Positions 28,970 to 41,368 of a DNA stretch of 64,000 nucleotides are shown here, one piece after another; position 1 is the first letter of the stretch; each line of letters starts with the position of its first letter. The notes below the pieces were generated by a model that did not search any database, was not told the origin of the DNA, and was given only the letters and a program-made list of their open reading frames with translations. The position numbers and the translations under genes are program-made. The stretch comes from Tepidimonas ignava (lineage in GTDB: Bacteria > Pseudomonadota > Gammaproteobacteria > Burkholderiales > Burkholderiaceae_C). Location of the stretch: contig NZ_SMAH01000002.1 in the NCBI RefSeq assembly GCF_004342625.1, positions 62,001-126,000 on the forward strand. Direction: 5' to 3'.

Positions 28970-31519
28970 ATGGGCACGATGCACGAGCGCTCGACGGCGC
29001 CACCGTGGTGGCGTCGGCCGCTGCTGGCGTGGCAGCGGTGGTGGCACCGGCTGCCACCGCAGCAACAGGACCGGCTGGCCATGGCGGGGCCGGTGGTGTC
29101 GCTGCTGCTGTTTCTCGGCGCCATCGGGGTGGCGCTGGTGTATTTCACGCGCGAGGACGCGGCGCGCGAGCGCGAAGCGGTGGTGCGCGACACCGAGTAC
29201 GCCCAACAGCGGCTGCGCCTGCGGTTGCTCGAGCGGCAAGAGCAGGCGATGCGGCTGGCGCGCGACATTGCCAACCGCACGGTGGAGGAGACCGCCTTCG
29301 TCGCCCAGGCCGAAAGCCTCGTGCTGCAACACCCGGAGCTCACCGCCCTGTACTGGGTGGACGCCTACCGCGAGGTCGTCACGGGCTACGGCGCCCCCAC
29401 GTTGAATGGATCCACGCGCCGCGCGGGCGAGCGGCTGGCGCCTGGGCTGGGCGGCGGCGTCATCGAGCTGGCGCGCGACCTGCACCAGCCCATGTACTCC
29501 AAACCGCAGCGCAGCAGCGACGGCGGGTGGGTGCTGCTGCTGGCCGTTCCGTTCGAAAACCAGCGCCGCTTTGGCGGGGTCGTGTTGGCGGAACTGGCGC
29601 TCGACGCCCTGCTGCGCTACGGTGTGCCCCCCGAGCTGCTGGCGCGCTACACCGTCACGCTCGTGGACGACAGCGACCGGGTGCTGGCGGGCGACCCGCT
29701 GCCCCCACGCCCCCACGGCGTGTGGCCGCTGCTGCCGTGGGGCGCGCAGCCCCAGAGCCACGCCCTGGCCTTGTCGCCCGTGGGCAACAGCGTGCTGGTG
29801 CGGTTGCACGCGGTGCGCGGCGAGCGTGACCGCACCGCCGAGGCGCTGTTTTGGCTGGTGGGGGCGATGAGCGCGGCCACGCTGTGGATGCTGGTGGCCA
29901 ACCTGCGCCACACGCGCCGTCGGCTGCAGGCGCAACGCGCCCTGTTGGCCGAAACCAACTTTCGCCGCGCCATGGAAAACTCCATGCTGACGGGCATGCG
30001 CGCGCTGGACATGCAAGGGCGCATCACCTACGTCAACCGCGCCTTTTGCGACATGACCGGCTGGAGCGAAGAGGAGCTGATCGGCGCCACCGCGCCGTTC
30101 CCGTACTGGCCCGAAACCGAGCACGAGCAGCTGATGGCGCGGCTGCAAGACGAAATCTCCGGCCGCAACACACCCGGCGGCTTCGAGGTGCCGGTCAAGC
30201 GCAAAAACGGCAGCATCTTCTACGCGCGCATGTACGTCTCGCCGCTGATCGACCCGCAGGGGCGGCAAACCGGCTGGATGACGTCGATGACCGACATCAC
30301 CGAGCCGCGCCGCATCCGCGAGGAGTTGACGGCCTCGTACGACCGTTTCGCCACCGTGCTGGACAGTCTGGACGAGGCCATCTCGGTGGCGCCGCTGCAC
30401 AGCCATGAGCTGCTGTTTGCCAACCGCATGTACCGCAACTGGTTCGGCGACGGCTCGGCGGGGCACGAGCGGTTACTGGAGTTGTGCGCCGCGGTGCCGG
30501 TGCTGCCGGCGCAGGACGTCAACGACCACGTGGATCACCTAGTCGGCCTGCCCGCCGACGCGCTGGTGGAAGCCGTCGCCGAGCACGCGCAGATCCACGT
30601 GCCGGAACTGGGCAAATGGCTGGAGCTGCGCACCCGCTACCTCACCTGGGTCGACGGCCGCCTGGTGCAGATGCTGATCGCCACCGACATCACCGCGCGC
30701 CGTTTGGCCGAGGAGCAAGCGCAGCAGCAAGCCGAGCGCGCCGCCACGGCCAGCCGTCTGATCACGATGGGCGAGATGGCCTCCAGCGTCGCACACGAGC
30801 TCAACCAGCCGCTGACAGCGATCAGCAACTACGCCAACGGTCTCATCAGCCGCCTGCGCAGCGGCCGCGCCGATCCCGAGGACATGCTGGTGGCGCTGGA
30901 AAAAACCGCGCGCCAAGCGCAGCGCGCGGGCTCCATCATCCAACGCATCCGCGCCTTCGTCAAAAAGAGTGAACCGCAACTCACCCTGGCCGACGTCGGC
31001 CAGATCGTGGCCAACGCGGTCGAATTGGCCACCATCGAGCTCAAGCGCCATCTGGTGCGCCTCAACGTCTACCAAGCCGAGCGGCTGCCCGCGTTGATGG
31101 TGGACCCGATCCTGATCGAGCAGGTGTTGATCAACCTGCTCAAAAACGCCGGCGAATCCATCCAATGCGCCCAACGCCCGCCCGGCCAGCGTCAGGTCGA
31201 GCTCACCATCACGCCGCGCCGCCTCGACGAGCGCGATGGGGTGGAGTTCGTCGTGCGCGACAACGGCTGCGGCATCCCGCCCGAACAGCTTGAGCGCATT
31301 TACGACGCCTTTTACAGCACCAAGGCCGATGGCATGGGCATCGGCCTGAAGTTGTGCCGCTCGATCGTCGAGTCGCACCATGGCCGGCTGCACGCGCGCA
31401 ACCTCTACAATGGCAGCGTGGTGGCCGGCTGTGAATTCAGTGTCTGGCTGCCCGCGGCGGCCGCGCCAGCGCCCGACGCGGACACGCGCGGCGCCCTCAC
31501 CTTGCCCACACTAGGATGA
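28970..31519 (+). CDS. PAS-domain sensor histidine kinase, DctS-like
   Basis: An 849-residue inner-membrane sensor. TM1 (residues 38-60) and TM2 (293-314) bracket a periplasmic sensing domain of about 230 residues. Two cytoplasmic PAS domains follow (about 325-445 and 460-580); the first has the NRAFCDMTGWSEEELIG core. Next come HisKA with His609 in VAHELNQPL and a HATPase domain with N-box LLKNAGESI and G-boxes DNGCGIP and GMGIGL. The layout matches DctS/TtrS-like kinases. The regulator gene overlaps its stop by four bases. The ligand is unknown. A second ATG at 28979 is possible. Confidence 0.9.
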   Translation: MGTMHERSTAPPWWRRPLLAWQRWWHRLPPQQQDRLAMAGPVVSLLLFLGAIGVALVYFTREDAAREREAVVRDTEYAQQRLRLRLLERQEQAMRLARDIANRTVEETAFVAQAESLVLQHPELTALYWVDAYREVVTGYGAPTLNGSTRRAGERLAPGLGGGVIELARDLHQPMYSKPQRSSDGGWVLLLAVPFENQRRFGGVVLAELALDALLRYGVPPELLARYTVTLVDDSDRVLAGDPLPPRPHGVWPLLPWGAQPQSHALALSPVGNSVLVRLHAVRGERDRTAEALFWLVGAMSAATLWMLVANLRHTRRRLQAQRALLAETNFRRAMENSMLTGMRALDMQGRITYVNRAFCDMTGWSEEELIGATAPFPYWPETEHEQLMARLQDEISGRNTPGGFEVPVKRKNGSIFYARMYVSPLIDPQGRQTGWMTSMTDITEPRRIREELTASYDRFATVLDSLDEAISVAPLHSHELLFANRMYRNWFGDGSAGHERLLELCAAVPVLPAQDVNDHVDHLVGLPADALVEAVAEHAQIHVPELGKWLELRTRYLTWVDGRLVQMLIATDITARRLAEEQAQQQAERAATASRLITMGEMASSVAHELNQPLTAISNYANGLISRLRSGRADPEDMLVALEKTARQAQRAGSIIQRIRAFVKKSEPQLTLADVGQIVANAVELATIELKRHLVRLNVYQAERLPALMVDPILIEQVLINLLKNAGESIQCAQRPPGQRQVELTITPRRLDERDGVEFVVRDNGCGIPPEQLERIYDAFYSTKADGMGIGLKLCRSIVESHHGRLHARNLYNGSVVAGCEFSVWLPAAAAPAPDADTRGALTLPTLG

Positions 31520-32151
31520 CGATGAGCCTGAACCCGAAACGCGGAACCGTTTACGTGGTCGATGACGACGAGGCCGTGCGCGACTCGCTGCAGTGGCTGC
31601 TGGAGGGACAGGACTACCGCGTGCGCAGCTTTGAATCGGCCGAGGCCTTTTTGGCTCGTTACGACCCGCGCGAAGTGGCCTGCCTGATCGCCGACATCCG
31701 CATGGGCGGCATGACCGGCCTGGAGCTGCAAGACCGGCTGCTGGAGCGGCAGTCGCCCTTGCCAATTTGCTTCATCACCGGCCACGGCGACGTCCCCATG
31801 GCGGTGGCGTCGATGAAAAAAGGGGCGGTGGACTTCATCCAAAAACCGTTCGACGAAGCGCAGTTGTTGGCGCTGGTGGACAAGATGCTGCAACGCGCGC
31901 GCGAAGCCTTCGCCGTGCACCAGCAAGCCGCCACCCGCGAAGCCCTGCTGGCCAAGCTGACCACGCGCGAGTCGCAGGTGTTGGAGCGCATCGTTGCCGG
32001 TCGGCTCAACAAACAAATCGCCGACGACCTCGGCATCAGCATCAAGACGGTGGAGGCGCACCGCGCCAACATCATGGAAAAGTTGGGCGCCAACACCGTG
32101 GCCGACCTGCTCAAGATCGCACTGGCGCCCGTGCCGCCAACCAAGGTTTGA
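31516..32151 (+). CDS. FixJ/NarL-type response regulator
   Basis: A 211-residue regulator: receiver domain with acidic pocket DDD at 16-18, phospho-acceptor Asp60 in IADIRMGG, and the conserved Lys in FIQKPFD. A LuxR-type helix-turn-helix follows (about 145-205, [20 protein letters not shown] and [12 protein letters not shown]). Its ATG overlaps the kinase stop (ATGA), so the two form one unit. Closest in layout to FixJ/DctR/TtrR. Targets are unknown; the divergent aceE promoter is a natural candidate. Confidence 0.92.
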   Translation: MTMSLNPKRGTVYVVDDDEAVRDSLQWLLEGQDYRVRSFESAEAFLARYDPREVACLIADIRMGGMTGLELQDRLLERQSPLPICFITGHGDVPMAVASMKKGAVDFIQKPFDEAQLLALVDKMLQRAREAFAVHQQAATREALLAKLTTRESQVLERIVAGRLNKQIADDLGISIKTVEAHRANIMEKLGANTVADLLKIALAPVPPTKV

Positions 32152-32155
32152 ACCG

Positions 32156-33007
32156 ATGACCGCCCAACTGATCGACGGCGTGGCGCTGGCCCGCCAATGG
32201 CGCGCCCGTGTCGCGGAGCGCGCTGCTGCCCTGGCCGCGCGCGGCCACCGCCCCGGTTTGGCCGTGATCCTGGTCGGCGACGACCCCGCCAGCCAGGTGT
32301 ACGTGCGCAACAAAGTCAAGGCCTGCGGCGAAGCCGGCATCCATTCGGTGCTGGAAACCTACCCGGCCAGCCTGACCCAAGACGAGCTGCTGGCGCGCAT
32401 CGCGGCCCTCAACGCCGACCCCACCATCCACGGCATCCTGGTGCAGTTGCCGCTGCCGCCCCACATCGACGCGCAGCGCGTTATCGAAGCCATTGCACCG
32501 GCCAAGGACGTCGATGGTTTCCATGTGGCCAACGCCGGCGCGTTGCTGGTGGGCCAGCGTGGCTACTGGCCGTGCACGCCGTACGGCTGCATGAAGATGC
32601 TGGAGCACATCGGCATCGAGCTGCGCGGCAAGCACGCGGTGGTCATCGGCCGCAGCAACATCGTCGGCAAACCCATGGCCCTGCTGCTGCTGCAGGCCAA
32701 CGCCACGGTGACCATCTGCCACAGCGCCACGGCCAACCTCGCGCACCACACGCGCCAGGCCGACGTCATCGTGGCCGCGGTGGGGCGCCCGCGCATGCTC
32801 ACCGCGGACATGGTCAAACCCGGCGCGGTGGTGCTGGACGTCGGCATCAACCGCCTGCCTGACGGCAAACTGTGCGGCGACGTCGACTTCGACGCCGTGC
32901 GCGAGGTCGCCGGCTGGATCACCCCGGTGCCGGGCGGCGTGGGGCCGATGACGATCGCGATGCTGCTGCTCAACACCGTCGAGGCGGCCGAGCGCGCAGC
33001 AGGCTGA
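32156..33007 (+). CDS. folD: Bifunctional methylenetetrahydrofolate dehydrogenase/cyclohydrolase
   Basis: Interconverts 5,10-methylene- and 10-formyl-tetrahydrofolate with NADP+. The 283-residue protein has the active-site pair Tyr49 and Lys53 in YVRNK, the QLPLPPH motif, DVDGFH, and the cofactor motif GRSNIVGKP. Starts four bases after the response regulator stop, so it is likely in the same transcript. It supplies one-carbon units for purines and formyl-Met. Confidence 0.95.
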   Translation: MTAQLIDGVALARQWRARVAERAAALAARGHRPGLAVILVGDDPASQVYVRNKVKACGEAGIHSVLETYPASLTQDELLARIAALNADPTIHGILVQLPLPPHIDAQRVIEAIAPAKDVDGFHVANAGALLVGQRGYWPCTPYGCMKMLEHIGIELRGKHAVVIGRSNIVGKPMALLLLQANATVTICHSATANLAHHTRQADVIVAAVGRPRMLTADMVKPGAVVLDVGINRLPDGKLCGDVDFDAVREVAGWITPVPGGVGPMTIAMLLLNTVEAAERAAG

Positions 33008-33021
33008 GCCCTGCCAAGTCG

Positions 33022-33043
33022 CCGGGCGGGCACGCCAGCCCGG
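33022..33043. terminator. Hairpin between convergent folD and hicB
   Basis: Arms CCGGGC and GCCCGG with a 10-base loop in the 44-base gap. No T-tract is present, so its role as a terminator is uncertain. Confidence 0.3.
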
Positions 33044-33051
33044 GTGGGCGG

Positions 33052-33264
33052 TCAGGCCGGGACAAACATGTACTCGACCACGCTGTGCGCGGGGGGCGGC
33101 GCCACGCCGTCCTGCCGCAGCCCATCGAGGTGAAATTGAATGGCGGCCAGCAATTCCGCTTCTGTCTCCTCGACCGTCGCCCCCGTGGCGATGCAGCCGG
33201 GCAGATCAGGCACGTAACCAGAATAATTGTTGCCGGCTTTTTCAATGACGATCGCGTAGCGCAT
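33052..33264 (-). CDS. hicB: HicB-type antitoxin
   Basis: A 70-residue protein with the HicB fold signature YAIVIEK and GYVPDLPGCIATG, then TVEETEAELLAAIQFHL. There is no C-terminal DNA-binding domain, so it is a minimal HicB that should neutralise HicA by direct binding. It starts four bases after the hicA stop, in the usual hicA-hicB order on the minus strand. Regulation of the pair by the complex is uncertain without a DNA-binding domain. Confidence 0.88.
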   Translation of the reverse strand: MRYAIVIEKAGNNYSGYVPDLPGCIATGATVEETEAELLAAIQFHLDGLRQDGVAPPPAHSVVEYMFVPA

Positions 33265-33268
33265 GGCT

Positions 33269-33457
33269 TCAACCTTTCAGGGCTGCCTGCTTGAGGATGC
33301 TGTTAAGCGTCGCCGGTGCAAGATCGTCGCTTGGCTTGCCAGCAACCGTCACCCGCCCGGGCTTGGACGGATGCTTGAATTGCCGGTGACTGCCTCGCGT
33401 CGCCACCAACTGCCAACCGTCGCGCCGCAGCAGCTCCAGCACCTCGCTGACTTTCAT
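33269..33457 (-). CDS. hicA: HicA-type mRNA-interferase toxin
   Basis: A 62-residue double-stranded-RNA-binding-fold toxin that cleaves mRNA. The catalytic His24 is in TRGSHRQFKHP. The pattern SEVLELLRRDGW at the N-terminus matches the HicA family, and the length fits. The gene is intact. It lies downstream of the greA-DUF4149 pair, after a 67-base gap in which I see no strong promoter. Confidence 0.9.
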   Translation of the reverse strand: MKVSEVLELLRRDGWQLVATRGSHRQFKHPSKPGRVTVAGKPSDDLAPATLNSILKQAALKG

Positions 33458-33524
33458 GGGGCAAGTATGCCATGCCTTCTCTCGGAGGCGCCCGGCACCA
33501 CCACCCAGGCCGAGGCTGGAGCGA

Positions 33525-33995
33525 TCAACCGGGCGGTCGCCGCCCCGCGAACCACCACAGCGCGCGCAGCGCGCACAGCCACTGCAGCAGCACCAGCGCA
33601 CTGCCCACGCTGTGCCACAGCGCCAGGCTGGCGCCGGTTTGGCGGGCCGTCAGGATGCGCTGCGCCACGCCAAACTCCTGCACCAACCCAGCCAGCGCCC
33701 CCAGCAGCAACCACGGCAACAGCGCCCAACTGGCATCGCCCGCTTGACCCCGGCCGCGCTGCGCGCGCCCCCACAGCAACAACAGCAGCGCCGCGACCAC
33801 ACTCAACCACGATTGGTACTGGAACAAGCGCGCCGCGAACCCTCCGGCCACGGCCGGGTTGTTGAAGTGCGCAAACACCAGCGGCACCGCCCCAAAGCTC
33901 CAGGCCGTCACCGCGCCCCACCACAGCGCCGCCACCAGCAGCGGCCAGCGTTGCGTCCAGGCTTGGGCAAGCTGAGGCACGGCAGCCGCCCTCAC
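33525..33995 (-). CDS. DUF4149 integral membrane protein
   Basis: A 156-residue protein with four hydrophobic segments, starting near [13 protein letters not shown] and including [17 protein letters not shown], the conserved region of DUF4149 (TMEM205-like) proteins. Function unknown. It uses a GTG start that overlaps the greA stop (GTGA at 33995-33992). In many betaproteobacteria the same gene follows greA. Confidence 0.82.
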   Translation of the reverse strand: MRAAAVPQLAQAWTQRWPLLVAALWWGAVTAWSFGAVPLVFAHFNNPAVAGGFAARLFQYQSWLSVVAALLLLLWGRAQRGRGQAGDASWALLPWLLLGALAGLVQEFGVAQRILTARQTGASLALWHSVGSALVLLQWLCALRALWWFAGRRPPG

Positions 33996-34468
33996 TCGTA
34001 GCGCACGGCCACGATTTCGTACCGGCGCACGCCGCCGGGCGCCTGCACCTCAGCCACGTCGCCTTCCTCCTTGCCGATGAGGGCGCGCGCGATCGGGCTG
34101 GACACGTTGATCAACCCCAACTTGAGGTCGGCCTCGTCCTCACCGACGATTTGGTAGGTGACGGTCTCGCCGCTGTCTTGATCCTCCAGCTCGACGGTGG
34201 CGCCAAACACCACCTTACCGCCGGCGTCGAGCGACGCCGGGTCGATGACCTGGGCCGCGGCCAGCTTGCCCTCGATTTCCTTGATGCGCCCTTCGATGAA
34301 GCCCTGGCGATCCTTGGCGGCGTCGTACTCGGCGTTCTCGCTCAGGTCGCCCTGCGCACGCGCTTCGGCGATGGCCTGGATCACGGCTGGACGCTCGACG
34401 GTCTTGAGGCGGTGCAGCTCCTCCTTGAGCTTGTCGGCACCACGTTTGGTCAACGGAATGGTCGGCAT
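33992..34468 (-). CDS. greA: Transcription elongation factor GreA
   Basis: A 158-residue factor that rescues backtracked RNA polymerase by stimulating transcript cleavage. The N-terminal coiled coil starts [19 protein letters not shown] and holds the acidic tip ([13 protein letters not shown]). The C-terminal FKBP-like domain includes [22 protein letters not shown]. The ATG at 34468 gives the exact family length. It follows carB in the same direction after a hairpin. Confidence 0.96.
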   Translation of the reverse strand: MPTIPLTKRGADKLKEELHRLKTVERPAVIQAIAEARAQGDLSENAEYDAAKDRQGFIEGRIKEIEGKLAAAQVIDPASLDAGGKVVFGATVELEDQDSGETVTYQIVGEDEADLKLGLINVSSPIARALIGKEEGDVAEVQAPGGVRRYEIVAVRYE

Positions 34469-34481
34469 GGGGTTCGTCCCT

Positions 34482-34517
34482 ACAAAAGCAAACCGCCGAA
34501 CGTTGCCGGTCGGCGGT
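34482..34517 (-). terminator. Hairpin with T-rich tail between carB and greA
   Basis: Read on the minus strand, 8-bp arms ACCGCCGA and TCGGCGGT with a 10-base loop are followed by TTTGCTTTTG. This would attenuate read-through from the car genes into greA, or terminate fully if greA has its own promoter. The T-run is interrupted, hence moderate confidence. Confidence 0.6.
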
Positions 34518-34564
34518 GCGGTCGTCGAATGCCGTGATGATAGCGCCAAATCGGCGCGGCGCCA

Positions 34565-37831
<3,267 letters not shown>

Positions 37832-37864
37832 GATGTCGAGCGGAATGCCTGACGGGTGGTTCGA

Positions 37865-38551
37865 TCAGGGGGAGGTCGCGCGTGCCAGGCGCACACCAAA
37901 ACCGATGAACACGCCACCCACCACGGCGTTGAGCACCGCGGCCAGCTGGCGGCGGGCACGAAAAGCCTGCGCCAGCCGGTCACCGGCAAAGATCAAGGCA
38001 CTGAGGTACAGCGCGCTGGCCACCTGCACGATGGTCCCCAGCGCCACGAAACTGATCACGGGCCAGGGGTAGGCGGGGTCCACGAACTGCACAAAAAACG
38101 AGATGAAGAAAAAGATCGCCTTGGGGTTGAGCAGGCTGATCGACAGCGCGCGCCGAAACGGGCTGCCCAGCGCTGCGCGCCACCCGTTGCTGGGCAAGGC
38201 CGGCTCGGCGGCGGGCGTCGTGTCCACGCGCACGGGGCCGGCTGCGCCTGCGCGCCAGCCCTGCCACGCCCCGCGCAGCAACCCCAGGCCAATCCAGGCC
38301 AAGTAGGCCGCGCCTGCGTACTTGACCGCCATGAACACCCACGGGTTGGCCGTCAGCACCGACGCCAAGCCCGCTGCCGACAGCGCCATCAGGATGGTGT
38401 CGCCGACGAACACGCCGCACGCCGCCTGGTAGCCACGCCACACGCCGTGGCGCGACGCCACCGACAGCACGTACATCGAATTCGGCCCCGGCAACAGCAC
38501 GATGACGATAGTGCCGATGACGAAGGTGGTCAGGTCGGTGATGCCCAGCAT
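37865..38551 (-). CDS. LysE/RhtB-family amino-acid exporter
   Basis: A 228-residue inner-membrane protein with about six helices. It begins LGITDLTTFVIGTIVIVLLPGPNSMYVL, the LPGPN motif being diagnostic of the LysE/RhtB family. A conserved LLNPKAIFFFISFF segment is also present. Substrate unknown. It sits between carA and carB, 31 and 33 bases from each, so it is almost certainly cotranscribed. The same arrangement is common in Comamonadaceae, which suggests export of arginine- or pyrimidine-related compounds; this is inference. Confidence 0.88.
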   Translation of the reverse strand: MLGITDLTTFVIGTIVIVLLPGPNSMYVLSVASRHGVWRGYQAACGVFVGDTILMALSAAGLASVLTANPWVFMAVKYAGAAYLAWIGLGLLRGAWQGWRAGAAGPVRVDTTPAAEPALPSNGWRAALGSPFRRALSISLLNPKAIFFFISFFVQFVDPAYPWPVISFVALGTIVQVASALYLSALIFAGDRLAQAFRARRQLAAVLNAVVGGVFIGFGVRLARATSP

Positions 38552-38582
38552 GGCGTGTCCGGTTGGCGTTGCGGCGCGGCGT

Positions 38583-39758
38583 TCAGGCGGCCTGGTGCGC
38601 TTGCATCAGGGCGACGAAGCGGTCGAACAGGTAGGCGATGTCGTGCGGACCGGGACTGGCTTCGGGGTGCCCCTGAAAGCCAAACGCCGGTCGGTCGGTG
38701 CGGGCGATGCCCTGCAGCGTGCCGTCGAACAGGCTGACGTGGGTGGCGCGCAGGTGCGCCGGCAGGCTGGCCTCGTCGACGGCAAAGCCGTGGTTTTGGC
38801 TGGTGATGCTGACACGCCCACTGTCCAGGTCCTTGACCGGGTGGTTGGCGCCGTGGTGGCCAAACTTCATCTTGAACGTGCGCGCCCCACTGGCCAGCGC
38901 CATGATTTGGTGTCCCAGGCAGATGCCAAAGGTGGGCACGCCGCGCTCGATGATGGTGGCGGCGGCCGCGATGGCGTAGTCGCACGGCTCGGGGTCGCCG
39001 GGGCCGTTGGAGAGAAACACGCCATCGGGGCGCAGCGCCAGCACGTCAGACGCGGGCGTTTTGGCCGGCACCACGGTCACGCGGCAGCCGCGCTCGGCCA
39101 GCATGCGCAAGATGTTGCGCTTGACGCCAAAGTCATAGGCCACCACGTGCCAGCGCGCCGCGGTCAAACGGCCGTAGCCGGGCGTGCCGTCGTCGCGCTG
39201 CAAGCGCCATTCGGTTTCGGTCCACTCGTACGGCTGCGCCGTGCTGACCACCTGCGCCAGGTCCAACCCGGCCATGCTGGGGGCCCCACGCGCCGCGGCC
39301 ACGGCTTGGCCACGCACCTCGTCGGTGATGGCCTGCCCGACCTCGAGAGCGACGATGGCGCCGTTTTGCGCCCCGTGCTCGCGCAACCGGCGGGTCAACG
39401 CGCGGGTGTCGATGCCCGCGACGGCCACGACCCCCTCGCGGCGCAGGTACGCGCTCAGGGCTTGTTCAGCACGGAAGTTGGAGTGCAACAGGGGCAGGTC
39501 TTTGATGATCAGGCCGGCGGCCTGGATGGCGCCGGACTCCACATCCTCGGCGTTGACGCCGACGTTGCCGATGTGCGGGTACGTCAGCGTCACGAGCTGT
39601 TGACGGTAGCTCGGGTCGGTGAGGATTTCCTGATAACCGGTGATGGCGGTGTTGAACACCACCTCGCCGCAGGTGCGACCGGGCGCGCCGATCGACACCC
39701 CCTCAAAGACCGTGCCGTCGGCAAGCGCAAGGAGGGCGGGTGCAACAACGGGAAACAC
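38583..39758 (-). CDS. carA: Carbamoyl-phosphate synthase small subunit
   Basis: The 391-residue glutaminase subunit supplies ammonia to CarB. The class I amidotransferase nucleophile is Cys280 in GICLGHQ, with the His/Glu pair in [12 protein letters not shown] chose a GTG start at 39758 because GGAG lies eight bases upstream and family homology begins with [12 protein letters not shown]. An alternative GTG at 39788 would add ten residues. First gene of carA-lysE-carB. Confidence 0.95.
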   Translation of the reverse strand: MFPVVAPALLALADGTVFEGVSIGAPGRTCGEVVFNTAITGYQEILTDPSYRQQLVTLTYPHIGNVGVNAEDVESGAIQAAGLIIKDLPLLHSNFRAEQALSAYLRREGVVAVAGIDTRALTRRLREHGAQNGAIVALEVGQAITDEVRGQAVAAARGAPSMAGLDLAQVVSTAQPYEWTETEWRLQRDDGTPGYGRLTAARWHVVAYDFGVKRNILRMLAERGCRVTVVPAKTPASDVLALRPDGVFLSNGPGDPEPCDYAIAAAATIIERGVPTFGICLGHQIMALASGARTFKMKFGHHGANHPVKDLDSGRVSITSQNHGFAVDEASLPAHLRATHVSLFDGTLQGIARTDRPAFGFQGHPEASPGPHDIAYLFDRFVALMQAHQAA

Positions 39759-39883
39759 GGTGCGGGACTCCAGGAGGAATGGGGACACCGACGGTGGCGC
39801 TTGGGCGCCGACCGCCCATGGCCCGCAGCACGCAGGTTGCGCGCGCTGTGGGGTGGCGGTGTCGGGTCTGGATAAACTTTTTG

Positions 39884-39889
39884 ATTATA
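39884..39889 (-). promoter_or_regulatory. carA: Perfect -10 hexamer for the carA operon
   Basis: TATAAT on the minus strand, about 126 bases upstream of the carA GTG, followed by an A/T-rich start region. No good -35 lies 16-18 bases further up, so an activator or other element may help. The hexamer overlaps the stop of the upstream methyltransferase gene. The transcript leader could form a long stem from GACACCG (39784-39790) and CGGTGTC (39857-39863). Confidence 0.55.
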
Positions 39890-40727
39890 GCCGTCGCTCG
39901 CTGCGCCGCAGCATAGGGCCGTCGTCGGGTGGCGCGTGCCCCCCACACGCCACGGCGCTGGCGTGCAGGCAGATCGCCGCCGCGGCGGCCACGTTGAGCG
40001 ACTCTTGCCCACCTGGCTGCGCGATGCGCACGCTCAGGCTCGCCTGCCGCAGCAGCGCGGCGTCGACGCCCTGCCCTTCGTGCCCGAACACCCAGGCGCA
40101 CGGCCACGGCAACGGCGCTTGGTGCAACCACACGCCGGCGTGCGAGCTGGTGGCCAGCAGTGGCACGCGCAACGCTGCCAGCGCCGCGCGCTCCACACCC
40201 TCCAGCAAGCGCAGCGCAAAATGCGCCCCCATGCCCGCGCGCACCACCTTGGGCGACCACAACGCCGCGCTGCCCTTGAGCGCCACGACCTGCCCGAACC
40301 CCATGGCCGCCGCGGTGCGCAGGATGGAGCCGACGTTGCCCGGGTCTTGCACCCGGTCCAGCACGACGGTGGGCGCGACCGCACTCAGATCAGGCACGGC
40401 GGGCAGAGGGGCCAGCGCCCCCAGGGCGGTCGGGCTGGCCAGGGTGCTCAACTGTCCCATCAGCGCCGGGGTCATCCACCACAGCGGCACCTCGGCGGGC
40501 AGCCCCTGCTTGCGCAGCTCGGTCAGCAGCGGCGCCGCCGCGGGTGTCAGCGCCACCGCCTTCGGCCGCTGCCCGCTGGCCAGCAGCGCACGCACCAGAT
40601 GGTCACCTTCCAGCCACACCACCCCTTCGCGGCGGTAGGCGCCGGCATCCTCGACCAGGCGACGCAGCCGCTTGAAACGCGGGTTGTCGCGCGAGGCGAT
40701 CGGCTCCGTCGGCGCGGCGCCGGTCAT
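39885..40727 (-). CDS. TrmH (SpoU)-family RNA 2'-O-methyltransferase
   Basis: A 280-residue SPOUT-class methyltransferase. An N-terminal substrate-binding domain starts [18 protein letters not shown]. The knotted domain carries motif 1 [17 protein letters not shown], motif 2 VFGHEGQGV and motif 3 [16 protein letters not shown]. It is likely to act on 23S rRNA or tRNA; the exact nucleoside is not readable. It overlaps the rnhB stop by four bases (ATGA) and ends the long leftward gene run. Confidence 0.9.
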   Translation of the reverse strand: MTGAAPTEPIASRDNPRFKRLRRLVEDAGAYRREGVVWLEGDHLVRALLASGQRPKAVALTPAAAPLLTELRKQGLPAEVPLWWMTPALMGQLSTLASPTALGALAPLPAVPDLSAVAPTVVLDRVQDPGNVGSILRTAAAMGFGQVVALKGSAALWSPKVVRAGMGAHFALRLLEGVERAALAALRVPLLATSSHAGVWLHQAPLPWPCAWVFGHEGQGVDAALLRQASLSVRIAQPGGQESLNVAAAAAICLHASAVACGGHAPPDDGPMLRRSERRL

Positions 40728-41368
40728 GCCACCGCCTCCTGGGCGGCCAACACGCGCGCCACGGGAGCGAAACTGCGCCGATGGGCCGGCGTCGCCCCCA
40801 GGCGACGCAAGGCCGCCAGATGCGCTGCGGTGCCGTAACCGCGGTGGCGGTCGAAGCCGTACTGCGGGTACGCGGCGTGCAGCGCGTCCATCAGCCGGTC
40901 GCGTGTCACCTTGGCCACGATGGAAGCCGCGGCGATGGCCGCCACCGTGGCGTCCCCACGCACCACCGCCTCGGCTGGCATCGGCAGGTGGGGGACCCGG
41001 TTGCCATCCACCCGCACCCGCGCCGGCGCGCATGGCAGGGCCGCGACGGCCCGCTGCATCGCCAGCAGGGTGGCTTGCAAAATGTTGAGGCGGTCGATTT
41101 CCTCCACCGTGGCCACCCCCACCCCAACGCCAACCGCGTCGGCGTGGATGCGCTCGAACAGCCGCTCGCGCTGCAAGGCGGTCAGCGCCTTGGAGTCGGC
41201 CACGCCGTCGATCGGACGTCGCTCGTCCAGAATGACAGCGGCCGCCACCACCGGGCCGGCCAACGGCCCTCGCCCGGCTTCATCGACCCCGGCGACCAGG
41301 CCACCCGCGCCCGGCGTCCACAGGTCGAGCTGAACGCTGGTCCGGGCCACGCGTCGGGTGGTGCTCAT
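40724..41368 (-). CDS. rnhB: Ribonuclease HII
   Basis: Removes ribonucleotides from DNA duplexes. The 214-residue protein contains the active-site motif [20 protein letters not shown], and the later conserved Asp region [21 protein letters not shown]. Overlaps lpxB by four bases at its start and the TrmH-family gene at its end. Confidence 0.94.
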   Translation of the reverse strand: MSTTRRVARTSVQLDLWTPGAGGLVAGVDEAGRGPLAGPVVAAAVILDERRPIDGVADSKALTALQRERLFERIHADAVGVGVGVATVEEIDRLNILQATLLAMQRAVAALPCAPARVRVDGNRVPHLPMPAEAVVRGDATVAAIAAASIVAKVTRDRLMDALHAAYPQYGFDRHRGYGTAAHLAALRRLGATPAHRRSFAPVARVLAAQEAVA

